In this document: piece after piece, positions 57,388 through 64,000 of the stretch
How positions within the stretch are numbered: the first letter of the stretch is position 1
How the letters are laid out: the number at the start of each line of letters is the position of its first letter
Translations under genes and position numbers: made by a program
The notes under the pieces: model-generated
The model's database searches: none
Told to the model about the DNA's origin: nothing
Seen by the model: only the letters and a program-made list of their open reading frames with translations
Assembly (NCBI RefSeq): GCF_000711885.1
Contig: NZ_JONK01000011.1
Location: 1 to 64,000 of the forward strand
DNA: 64,000 bases
DNA from: Chromobacterium haemolyticum DSM 19808
GTDB taxonomy: Bacteria; Pseudomonadota; Gammaproteobacteria; Burkholderiales; Chromobacteriaceae
Direction of reading: 5' to 3'

Positions 57388-58380
57388 ATGAAGCTTCGCC
57401 TTGCCCTGGCCGCACTGTTGCTGGCCGCGACCGGCTCCGCGCTGGCCGACGCCACTCTGCTCAACGTGTCCTATGACGTGATGCGCGACTTCTACAAGGA
57501 CTACAACCCGGCTTTCCAGAAAGCTTATAAGGCCAAGACCGGCGAAACCGTCACCCTGCAACAGTCGCACGGCGGCTCCAGCAAGCAGGCGCTGGCGGTG
57601 GCCAACGGCCTGGCCGCCGACGTGATAACCATGAACCAGGCCACCGATATCGACCTGCTGGCGGGCAAGGGCTTGGTGCCGGCTAACTGGGCCAGCCGGC
57701 TGCCCAACCACGCGGTGCCGTTCACCTCCACCATCGTGTTCCTGGTGCGCAAGGGCAACCCGCAGCAAGTGCGCGACTGGAGCGACCTGGCCAAGCCGGG
57801 TTTGAAAGTGGTTATTCCCAATCCCAAGACTTCCGGCAACGGCCGTTACAGCTACCTGGCAGCCTGGGGCTATGCGTTGAAGCAGCCGGGCGGCAATGAG
57901 GCCAAGGCCCAGGACCTAGTGGGCAAAATCTTCAAGAACGTGCCTGTGCTGGACGGCGGCGGCCGCGCCGCCACCACTACCTTCATGCAGCGCCAGATCG
58001 GCGATGTGTTGGTGACCTTCGAGAACGAGGCGGAAATGATCGCCCGCGAATTCGGCCGCGGCGGCTTTGAAGTGGTGTATCCCAGCCTGTCGGTGCTGGC
58101 CGAGAACCCGGTGTCGGTGGTGGACAAGGTGGTGGACCGCAAGGGCAGCCGCAAGCAGGCGGAAGCCTATCTGCAATACTTGTGGAGCCCGGAAGGCCAG
58201 AAGCTGGCCGCGGAAAACTACCTGCGTCCGCAAGACCCGGCGGTGGCCAAGCAGTTTGCCTCCCGTTTCCCGGCGGTGAAGACCTTCACCGTGGCCAGCG
58301 TGTTCGGTTCCTGGGCCGCGGTCAACCAGAAGCATTTCGCCGATGGCGGCAGCTTCGACCAGATCTTCAGCAAGAAATGA
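57388..58380 (+). CDS. sbp: Periplasmic sulfate-binding protein
   Basis: 330 aa with a Sec signal peptide (residues 1-21, SALA before [10 protein letters not shown]). Sbp/CysP motifs: [35 protein letters not shown] and [21 protein letters not shown]. It captures sulfate (or thiosulfate) for the CysUWA transporter encoded just downstream. I chose the ATG at 57388 because the signal peptide starts there. Confidence 0.94.
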   Translation: MKLRLALAALLLAATGSALADATLLNVSYDVMRDFYKDYNPAFQKAYKAKTGETVTLQQSHGGSSKQALAVANGLAADVITMNQATDIDLLAGKGLVPANWASRLPNHAVPFTSTIVFLVRKGNPQQVRDWSDLAKPGLKVVIPNPKTSGNGRYSYLAAWGYALKQPGGNEAKAQDLVGKIFKNVPVLDGGGRAATTTFMQRQIGDVLVTFENEAEMIAREFGRGGFEVVYPSLSVLAENPVSVVDKVVDRKGSRKQAEAYLQYLWSPEGQKLAAENYLRPQDPAVAKQFASRFPAVKTFTVASVFGSWAAVNQKHFADGGSFDQIFSKK

Positions 58381-58384
58381 GCGC

Positions 58385-59242
58385 ATGATGGCGGCCAGCG
58401 GTTTCAATCTGATCAACAAGCGCCACTCGGTGCTGCCCGGCTTCGGCCTGTCTTTCGGCATTACCCTGTTTTGGCTGGGCCTGATTGTGCTGCTGCCGTT
58501 TGCCGCGCTGTTATGGTCGGCGCACGGCATGGGCTGGGCGGCCTTCGTCGATGCGGTGGCCCATGAGCGCGTGGTCGCCGCCATCCGCCTGTCCTTCGTC
58601 TCCGCCGGCATCGCCGCGCTGATCAATCTGCTGTTCGGCTTTCTGGTGGCCTGGGTGCTGGTGCGTTACCGCTTTCCCGGCAAACGGCTGATCGACGCGT
58701 TGGTGGACCTGCCGTTCGCGCTGCCCACCGCCGTGGCCGGCATCGCGCTGACCACGCTGTACGCGCCCAACGGTTGGATCGGTCAATATCTGGAGCCGCT
58801 GGGCCTGAAAGTGTCGTTCACCCCGCTGGGCATCATCGTGGCGTTGACCTTCATCGGCCTGCCCTTTGTGGTGCGCACGGTGCAGCCGGTGTTGGAAGAC
58901 CTGGAGCGCGAACTGGAAGAAGCCGCCACCTGCCTGGGCGCCGGGCGCTGGGACATCTTCCGGCGCGTGATTTTCCCGGCGGCGCTGCCTGCCTTGATCA
59001 CCGGCGGCGCGATGGCCTTCGCTCGCGCCACCGGCGAATACGGCTCGGTGATCTTCATTGCCGGCAATATCCCCATGGTGTCGGAAATCGCCCCGCTGAT
59101 CATCGCCGCCAAGCTGGACCAGTTCGACCAGCACGGCGCGGTAGCGGTGGCGCTGGTGATGCTGGCCATCTCCTTCCTGATCCTTTTCGCCATCAACCTC
59201 ATCCAATGGTGGGCCGCGCGCCGCCACGGCGCGGGTAAATGA
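58385..59242 (+). CDS. cysU: Sulfate ABC transporter permease CysU (CysT)
   Basis: About 285 aa, six membrane segments, with the permease EAA motif [21 protein letters not shown] and the conserved [15 protein letters not shown]. It begins 4 bases after sbp with MM; the second Met (58388) is also possible. With CysW it forms the membrane channel for sulfate uptake. Confidence 0.94.
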   Translation: MMAASGFNLINKRHSVLPGFGLSFGITLFWLGLIVLLPFAALLWSAHGMGWAAFVDAVAHERVVAAIRLSFVSAGIAALINLLFGFLVAWVLVRYRFPGKRLIDALVDLPFALPTAVAGIALTTLYAPNGWIGQYLEPLGLKVSFTPLGIIVALTFIGLPFVVRTVQPVLEDLERELEEAATCLGAGRWDIFRRVIFPAALPALITGGAMAFARATGEYGSVIFIAGNIPMVSEIAPLIIAAKLDQFDQHGAVAVALVMLAISFLILFAINLIQWWAARRHGAGK

Positions 59243-59243
59243 T

Positions 59244-60140
59244 ATGCAAAGCCTGACCACTGAATCGCGCCTGGTGCGCTATCTGTTGACCGGCCTGGCC
59301 TTGGTCTTTTTGTTCCTGTTCCTGCTGGTGCCGCTGTTGGCGGTGTTCTGGGAAGCTTTCCGCAAAGGTTGGGACCTGTACCTGGCAGCGCTGACCGAGC
59401 CGGACGCGCTGGCGGCGATCAAGCTGACCTTGATCGCCGCCGTCATCGCCGTGCCGCTGAACCTGGTGTTCGGCGTAGCGGCGGCCTGGGCCATTGCTCG
59501 TTTTGAATTCCGCGGCAAGAGTTTCCTGACCACGCTGATCGACCTGCCGTTCGCGGTGTCGCCGGTGGTGGCCGGCCTGATGTACGTGCTGCTGTTCGGC
59601 GTCAACACCGCGCTGGGCGGCTGGCTGCAACAGCATGGCCTGCAAGTGATCTTCGCCGTCCCCGGCATCGTGTTGGCCACCGTCTTCGTCACCTTCCCCT
59701 TCGTGGCCCGCGAACTGATTCCGCTGATGCAGGCGCAAGGCGCGGACGAGGAGCAGGCGGCGCTGGTTTTGGGCGCGTCTGGATGGCAAACCTTTTGGCG
59801 CGTCACCCTCCCCAATGTCAAATGGGGCCTGCTCTACGGCGTGATCCTGACCAATGCCCGCGCCATGGGGGAATTCGGGGCGGTGAGCGTGGTGTCCGGC
59901 CATATCCGCGGCCAGACCAACACCATTCCGCTGCATGTAGAAATCCTGTACAACGAGTACAACTTCGTCGGCGCCTTCGCTTGCGCTTCGCTCTTGGCCT
60001 TCCTCGCCCTGGTGACTCTGGGCGTCAAGAGCCTGGTGGAGTGGCGGATGGCGAGACAGAGCGACGCCGCCGCGGAACGCAGCGCGGCCGCTCGCCTGGC
60101 CGCCGCCGGCCGCGCCATAGCTAAGGACCAGCCCGCATGA
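59244..60140 (+). CDS. cysW: Sulfate ABC transporter permease CysW
   Basis: 298 aa, six membrane segments. [20 protein letters not shown], the EAA loop [22 protein letters not shown] and the CysW-specific [19 protein letters not shown] are clear. It starts 1 base after cysU and overlaps cysA by 4 bases, so translation is coupled. Confidence 0.95.
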   Translation: MQSLTTESRLVRYLLTGLALVFLFLFLLVPLLAVFWEAFRKGWDLYLAALTEPDALAAIKLTLIAAVIAVPLNLVFGVAAAWAIARFEFRGKSFLTTLIDLPFAVSPVVAGLMYVLLFGVNTALGGWLQQHGLQVIFAVPGIVLATVFVTFPFVARELIPLMQAQGADEEQAALVLGASGWQTFWRVTLPNVKWGLLYGVILTNARAMGEFGAVSVVSGHIRGQTNTIPLHVEILYNEYNFVGAFACASLLAFLALVTLGVKSLVEWRMARQSDAAAERSAAARLAAAGRAIAKDQPA

Positions 60141-61213
60141 GCATAGAAATCCGCAATATCCGCAAACAGTTCGGCGACTTCGTCGCGCTGGACAATGTCA
60201 GCCTCAACGTGGAGGCCGGCGAACTGCTGGCGCTGCTGGGGCCGTCCGGCTGCGGCAAGACCACCTTGCTGCGCATCATCGCCGGACTGGAACGCCCGGA
60301 CGCCGGGCAAGTGCTGTTTGCCGGCGCCGACGCCACCCACACCCATGTGGCCGAGCGCGAAGTGGGCTTCGTATTCCAGCATTACGCGTTGTTCCGTCAC
60401 ATGACGGTGTTCGACAACGTGGCCTTCGGCCTCAGCGTCAAGCCGCGCAAGAGCCGCCCGGGCAAGGATGAAATCCGCGACAAAGTAATGCAGCTGCTGA
60501 AAATGGTGCAGCTGGACTGGTTGGCGGACGCCTATCCCGGCCAGCTGTCCGGCGGCCAGCGTCAGCGTATTGCCCTGGCGCGCTCTTTGGCGGTGGAGCC
60601 CAAGGTGCTGCTATTGGACGAACCCTTCGGCGCGTTGGACGCCAAGGTGCGCAAGGACTTGCGCCGTTGGCTGCGCGACCTGCACAACGATATGCACATC
60701 ACCAGCGTGTTCGTCACTCACGATCAGGAAGAGGCGCTGGAAGTGTCGGACCGGGTCGTGGTGATGGACCACGGCCACATCGAGCAAGTGGGACGTCCGG
60801 ACGACATCTACGAAAACCCGGCCACGCCTTTTGTCACCCAGTTCCTGGGCGATGTGAACCTGTTCCACGGCCGCATCGAGCGCGGGCAGTTGCAGATCGG
60901 CGGCTATGCCCATGCGCTGGAAGGGCTGGCGCTGGCCAGCGGCGATGAGGCGGTGGCCTATGTGCGCCCGCACGACCTGGACCTGTCGCGCCACGCCGAT
61001 GGTGCGTTGGCGCAGGGCACGGTGGAGCATATCCACGCGGTGGGACCCATCGTGCGGGTGGAGCTGGTGCAGGCCGACGGCCGGAGCATAGAGGCGGCGG
61101 TGAGCAAGGAGCGTTATCGAGAACTGGCGGTATTGCCCGGCGACAGCCTGTATGTGACGCCGAAGAAGCTGTCGGTGTTTGCCAAGCAGGAAGGTCAGGA
61201 TTACGTGATCTGA
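60137..61213 (+). CDS. cysA: Sulfate/thiosulfate import ATP-binding protein CysA
   Basis: 358 aa. Walker [10 protein letters not shown], signature [13 protein letters not shown], Walker [13 protein letters not shown] and switch histidine [13 protein letters not shown]-terminal TOBE-type domain ([12 protein letters not shown] onward) suits the CysA subclass. It energises sulfate uptake with CysUW and Sbp. Last gene of the operon; a strong terminator follows. Confidence 0.96.
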   Translation: MSIEIRNIRKQFGDFVALDNVSLNVEAGELLALLGPSGCGKTTLLRIIAGLERPDAGQVLFAGADATHTHVAEREVGFVFQHYALFRHMTVFDNVAFGLSVKPRKSRPGKDEIRDKVMQLLKMVQLDWLADAYPGQLSGGQRQRIALARSLAVEPKVLLLDEPFGALDAKVRKDLRRWLRDLHNDMHITSVFVTHDQEEALEVSDRVVVMDHGHIEQVGRPDDIYENPATPFVTQFLGDVNLFHGRIERGQLQIGGYAHALEGLALASGDEAVAYVRPHDLDLSRHADGALAQGTVEHIHAVGPIVRVELVQADGRSIEAAVSKERYRELAVLPGDSLYVTPKKLSVFAKQEGQDYVI

Positions 61214-61275
61214 GTGCTTGTCGCGTTCATTCAAAACGCCCCGGAAGTCGGGGTAATGCCGTTCACTTAAGAAAA

Positions 61276-61313
61276 AAGCACCGTTTCCAAGCATGGAAAA
61301 CGGTGCTTTTTTT
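61276..61313 (+). terminator. Intrinsic terminator after cysA
   Basis: AAGCACCGTTTCCA pairs with TGGAAAACGGTGCTT around a short loop with one bulged A, followed by TTTTT. It ends the sulfate operon about 65-100 bases past the cysA stop, and the leading A run lets it act on the opposite strand too. Confidence 0.9.
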
Positions 61314-61337
61314 GTGGATTCCTGTGCTCTCAAGGCC

Positions 61338-61402
61338 AGAGCTTTTCGAGCTTGTTTTTACGCTATATCACCAACGCGCAGCAGATCGTGAACACGTTCT
61401 CA
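61338..61402 (+). repeat. Half copy F of the stop-codon-docked palindromic repeat
   Basis: GAGCTTTTCGAGCTTGTTTTTACG through CGCAGCAGATCGTGAACACGTTC matches the right half of copy E. The terminal TCA is the complement of the TGA stop of the phosphoesterase gene, at exactly the position where other copies carry TTA. The left half is absent; the cysA terminator lies there instead. Confidence 0.75.
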
Positions 61403-63064
61403 CGCAAACACCAAAGCCCCGGTCAAATCCCCAGGCGGCTGCGCGCCGCGCGCGCGGAAGGCCGCATTGCGCGCGCTCACCCCCTCCAACTCCGGCAAAT
61501 CATGCAGCCGGCTGATGAAACGGATGATGGACGTCGTATCGTAAAAAGTGTGATCCACATGCCCGCGCTTGGCGAACGGCGAGGCGATGATCGCTGGAAT
61601 CCGCGAACCCGGTCCCCAGCGGTCCCCCTGAGGCGGCGCCACATGATCCCACCAGCCGCCGTTCTCATCATGGGTGATCACCACCAGCATATGCTTCCAT
61701 TGCGGTCCGCTCATCAAATGCTGCAACACATTGGCTACATGACGATCGCCGGACTCCACGTCGGAATAGCCCGCATGCATGTTCAGATTGCCCTGCGGCT
61801 TGTAGAACGCCACCGCGGGCAGCTTGCCGGCCACGGCGTCAGCGATGAAGCGGTTGGAAATCGGGCTATCGCCCAGGCCGCCGTCCAGCAGATGGCGCTC
61901 GCGCGCGGCGCTGCCGGGCGCGAACTGGCGGAAGTAATTGAAGGGCTGGTGATGGTATTGAAAGTTGGGCGCGTCGCCGCCGCCCTTGCCGTCCAGCGCG
62001 GCTTGCCAACTGCCGCCGTACCAGGCCCAGCCGATGTGTTTTTCGGACAAGAGATCGCCTATGGTGCGGTAGCTTTGCGGCGGCAGGGTGCTGGGGTCTT
62101 GCGGGTCGGCATAGCGTTTGTCGCCGCCCTCCGCCGGCCGCACGAAGCTGGGCTGGTAGGGCGGGGCCATGGTATTGACCGCGTAGCCATCCGGGGTGAT
62201 GGCGCCGTTATTGACGAATTTGGGCGGGCCGTCCAGCGCCGAGGCTGGGGATTTGGGGTCCAGCGCCAGCCGGCGGCCGGTAGGGCCGTCGGCCAGCACG
62301 GCGATTTTCTTCTTGGCCGGGGTCTGAGCGGCATTGAAATATTCAGGGGTGCGCGCGGCGATCAGAAATTGGTGGTTGAGGTAGGAGCCGCCGAAGGCCG
62401 CCATGAAGAAGTTGTCGCACAGTGTGAAGCGGCGGGCGATCTGCCATTGATTGAGAGTGCGAGCGGTGTCTGGGTAGTGGCCCATGACCAGCGCGCCGGA
62501 ATCGGCCCAGGCAACGAACTGATCGTTGCGGCCGTCGTTGATCTGCATCTGGTTGTGATAGAACAGATGACAGAGATCGCGGGTGATCACGGCCTCAGGC
62601 AAAGGCTGCCCTTCGGCGTCTTTCAGCGGGAACGGCGCGTTGGGCAGGCCGTGTATGTCTTTTTCTTCTATGAAATAGTGCTTGCCGGCCACGGTTTGGC
62701 CGGTAGGCACCAGGCCGCCCCAAATTTGGGGCAGGCCGGGCAGCGGGCGGCCGTCGCGGTCGCTTTGCAAGGCTTGTTCCGGGGCGACGGCGCTGAGCGG
62801 CTGGGCCACGCCGGGGAAGTTGCCGTAGAGGTTGTTGAAGCTGCGGTTTTCCAGATAGATCACCACCACATTCTTGATATTCGCTTTGAGCAAGGCGTCC
62901 AATTGGCCCCGGCGCGGATGGCTGGATGGCGTCGCCGCCGCCGCGGGCAGCGCACAGCTAGCGCCGATGGCGGCCAGGCCTTCGAAAAGGCGGCGGCGGG
63001 AAGGGTCTTGCGGCGCGTCCGCTTCGGTTTGCTGCGGGCTGTCCTGATCTTCGCTGGCGTTCAT
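61400..63064 (-). CDS. Exported phosphoesterase-family protein (acid phosphatase / phospholipase C-like)
   Basis: 554 aa. The N-terminus has SRRRLFEGLAAIGASCALPA, which resembles a twin-arginine signal though the hydrophobic stretch is short. The catalytic domain shows VVIYLENRSFNNLYG (metal-binding ENRSF motif, with N where D is common), FFMAAFGGSYLNHQFLI, VITHDENGGWWDHVAPP and GSRIPAIIASPFAKRG, typical of the PF04185 phosphoesterases (phospholipase C, AcpA). Substrate unclear. Its TGA abuts repeat half copy F. Confidence 0.85.
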   Translation of the reverse strand: MNASEDQDSPQQTEADAPQDPSRRRLFEGLAAIGASCALPAAAATPSSHPRRGQLDALLKANIKNVVVIYLENRSFNNLYGNFPGVAQPLSAVAPEQALQSDRDGRPLPGLPQIWGGLVPTGQTVAGKHYFIEEKDIHGLPNAPFPLKDAEGQPLPEAVITRDLCHLFYHNQMQINDGRNDQFVAWADSGALVMGHYPDTARTLNQWQIARRFTLCDNFFMAAFGGSYLNHQFLIAARTPEYFNAAQTPAKKKIAVLADGPTGRRLALDPKSPASALDGPPKFVNNGAITPDGYAVNTMAPPYQPSFVRPAEGGDKRYADPQDPSTLPPQSYRTIGDLLSEKHIGWAWYGGSWQAALDGKGGGDAPNFQYHHQPFNYFRQFAPGSAARERHLLDGGLGDSPISNRFIADAVAGKLPAVAFYKPQGNLNMHAGYSDVESGDRHVANVLQHLMSGPQWKHMLVVITHDENGGWWDHVAPPQGDRWGPGSRIPAIIASPFAKRGHVDHTFYDTTSIIRFISRLHDLPELEGVSARNAAFRARGAQPPGDLTGALVFA

Positions 63065-63184
63065 GCTGTTATCCTTGGTCTAGAGAGTGCGGTGGCGGCG
63101 CGCGTCAGCCGGAAGGCCCGCGTGTTCCATTGTTCATCATCCCGCCGCGATGTTGCGGCGGGATGTCGGTGTGCAGGGATAAGA

Positions 63185-64000
63185 TTAATCGACGCGCAAC
63201 GCGGCTGCGCGCGCTTCCGCGAGCGGTTGGATAATTTCCTCCGGCAGAAATTCGCGGAACAGGGCGTCCGCCGGCGGCTGATCGTGCAGCAGTTCTATCG
63301 GGTCGCGGCCGTCTATGCTGCCAAGGTTGGGCGCGTGGACGAAGTAGCCCAGCAGCCGTTGCAGCCGGGGCGGCAGCGCGCGGGCCAGTTCCCGGGAGAC
63401 GGCAAGGTATTGGTTCTCCGCCTGGCGCAGCCAGCCCAGGTTGTAGCTGATGACGACGCCGGTGCGCGCCTGGGCGCTCTGGTTGGCGCCGCCGCCGTGG
63501 ATCAGCGAGCCCAGATAGATCAGCACCGAGCCGGCGGGCATGGCGGCGCTGATGACTTCTTCCGGCTTGGGATCGCGCGGTTCCGGCCAGCGGTGGCTGC
63601 CGGGCACGACGCAGGTGGCGCCGTTCTGTTCGGTGAAGTCGTCCAACGCGTACATGCAGTTGATCATTTTTTCCGATCCGGGCGCGGTGCCGGGAAACAT
63701 CAGGTCGTCACTGTGCAGGAATTGACGCGGTTCGCCGGGGCCGATGCTGATGGCCTGGGTAAGGTTGAGCTGGTATTCGCGGCAGCCGCGCAGCAGGAAG
63801 GCGTCCATCACTTGCAGGATCAAAGGGTGGATGGCGAGTTCGCGGGTGACGGGCACGCGTTCTATCAGGCCGCTGATCCTGCGGGTGGCGTAGCCGTAGA
63901 AGTCGCCCTGGCAGGGGGCGGAGCGGTCCAGCAGCGGTTGCAGCTGGGCGCGGAACTGCGCCAGGCCATCCGGGGTCAACAGATGTTCTATCACGATGCC
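63185..64000 (-). CDS. Phytanoyl-CoA dioxygenase (PhyH)-family Fe(II)/2-oxoglutarate oxygenase, 5' end cut by the window
   Basis: At least 269 aa are visible. The iron ligands are H-x-D in FLHSDDLMFPG and a distal His in SLIHGGGANQSA, with the downstream Arg (ARTGVVISYN) for 2-oxoglutarate. GATCVVPGSHRWPEPRDP between them is typical of PhyH. The GTG at 63994 could be a start, but the frame stays open to the window edge and the first visible residues (VIEHLLTPDGLAQFR) look like the middle of the usual N-terminal strand. The gene therefore probably begins outside. Substrate unknown. Confidence 0.85.
   Translation of the reverse strand, partial: GIVIEHLLTPDGLAQFRAQLQPLLDRSAPCQGDFYGYATRRISGLIERVPVTRELAIHPLILQVMDAFLLRGCREYQLNLTQAISIGPGEPRQFLHSDDLMFPGTAPGSEKMINCMYALDDFTEQNGATCVVPGSHRWPEPRDPKPEEVISAAMPAGSVLIYLGSLIHGGGANQSAQARTGVVISYNLGWLRQAENQYLAVSRELARALPPRLQRLLGYFVHAPNLGSIDGRDPIELLHDQPPADALFREFLPEEIIQPLAEARAAALRVD

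Noticed and set aside
62976-63064. Firm twin-arginine export call for the phosphoesterase
   Set aside because: RRR is present, but the hydrophobic stretch is short and the consensus is incomplete; export is likely, the route is not certain.

Overview
The window is GC-rich, densely coded bacterial chromosome. The gene content and order (mreBCD-mrdA-rodA, gatCAB and a complete dcw division cluster side by side, with CXXC SelW-like, YceH, TlyA and cysUWA genes nearby) fit a betaproteobacterium of the Neisseriales. My best guess is Chromobacterium or a close relative; this is an inference from overall resemblance, not a database match. I saw no tRNA, rRNA, CRISPR array, insertion sequence or prophage.

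Layout. (1) 1-8 kb: azlCD amino-acid exporter with an AraC regulator and a MarC membrane protein, a periplasmic copper chaperone, a SelW-like redox protein, DNA polymerase IV and a periplasmic M16 peptidase. (2) 8-13.8 kb, minus strand: mreB-mreC-mreD-mrdA-rodA, the cell-elongation machinery, with a strong terminator-like hairpin between mreB and mreC. (3) 14.1-17.6 kb, plus strand: gatCAB amidotransferase. (4) 17.8-35.9 kb, plus strand: mraZ-rsmH-ftsL-ftsI-murE-murF-mraY-murD-ftsW-murG-murC-ddl-ftsQ-ftsA-ftsZ-lpxC. Many genes overlap by a few bases, and the cluster is driven from a promoter carrying MraZ boxes. Elongation and division synthases (PBP2/RodA and FtsI/FtsW) therefore sit within 20 kb of each other in head-to-head blocks. 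(5) 36-50.4 kb: accessory metabolism and transport (moaC, a BASS transporter, dsdA-dsdC, GST, M13 peptidase, AraC/MFS pair, cupin, YfaZ, YceH, TlyA, UspA, a glutamine-synthetase-like ligase). (6) 50.6-55.8 kb: chemoreceptor, DUF2252 protein, a cluster of DnaA boxes, small hypothetical proteins and a WbuC-like cupin. (7) 55.9-64 kb: proA, a sulfate-uptake operon (sbp-cysU-cysW-cysA), a secreted phosphoesterase and a PhyH-type oxygenase cut by the window edge.

The most unusual content lies between the genes. A family of about 142-bp imperfect palindromes, with ends like AGARCCTGTTYACGATCT, occurs at six loci (four near-complete copies and three fragments). At every locus one end starts directly after the stop codon of a neighbouring gene (azlD, ftsA, a 60-aa membrane protein, the M13 peptidase, the chemoreceptor and the phosphoesterase). 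One copy sits between ftsA and ftsZ; another separates the chemoreceptor gene from its own terminator. The full copies are also open in the frame that follows the stop codon. Separately, 54039-54238 holds about ten same-strand DnaA-box-like 9-mers, including two perfect TTATCCACA, with no dnaA gene nearby. This suggests a DnaA titration or reactivation locus, a DnaA-controlled promoter, or possibly a displaced replication origin.
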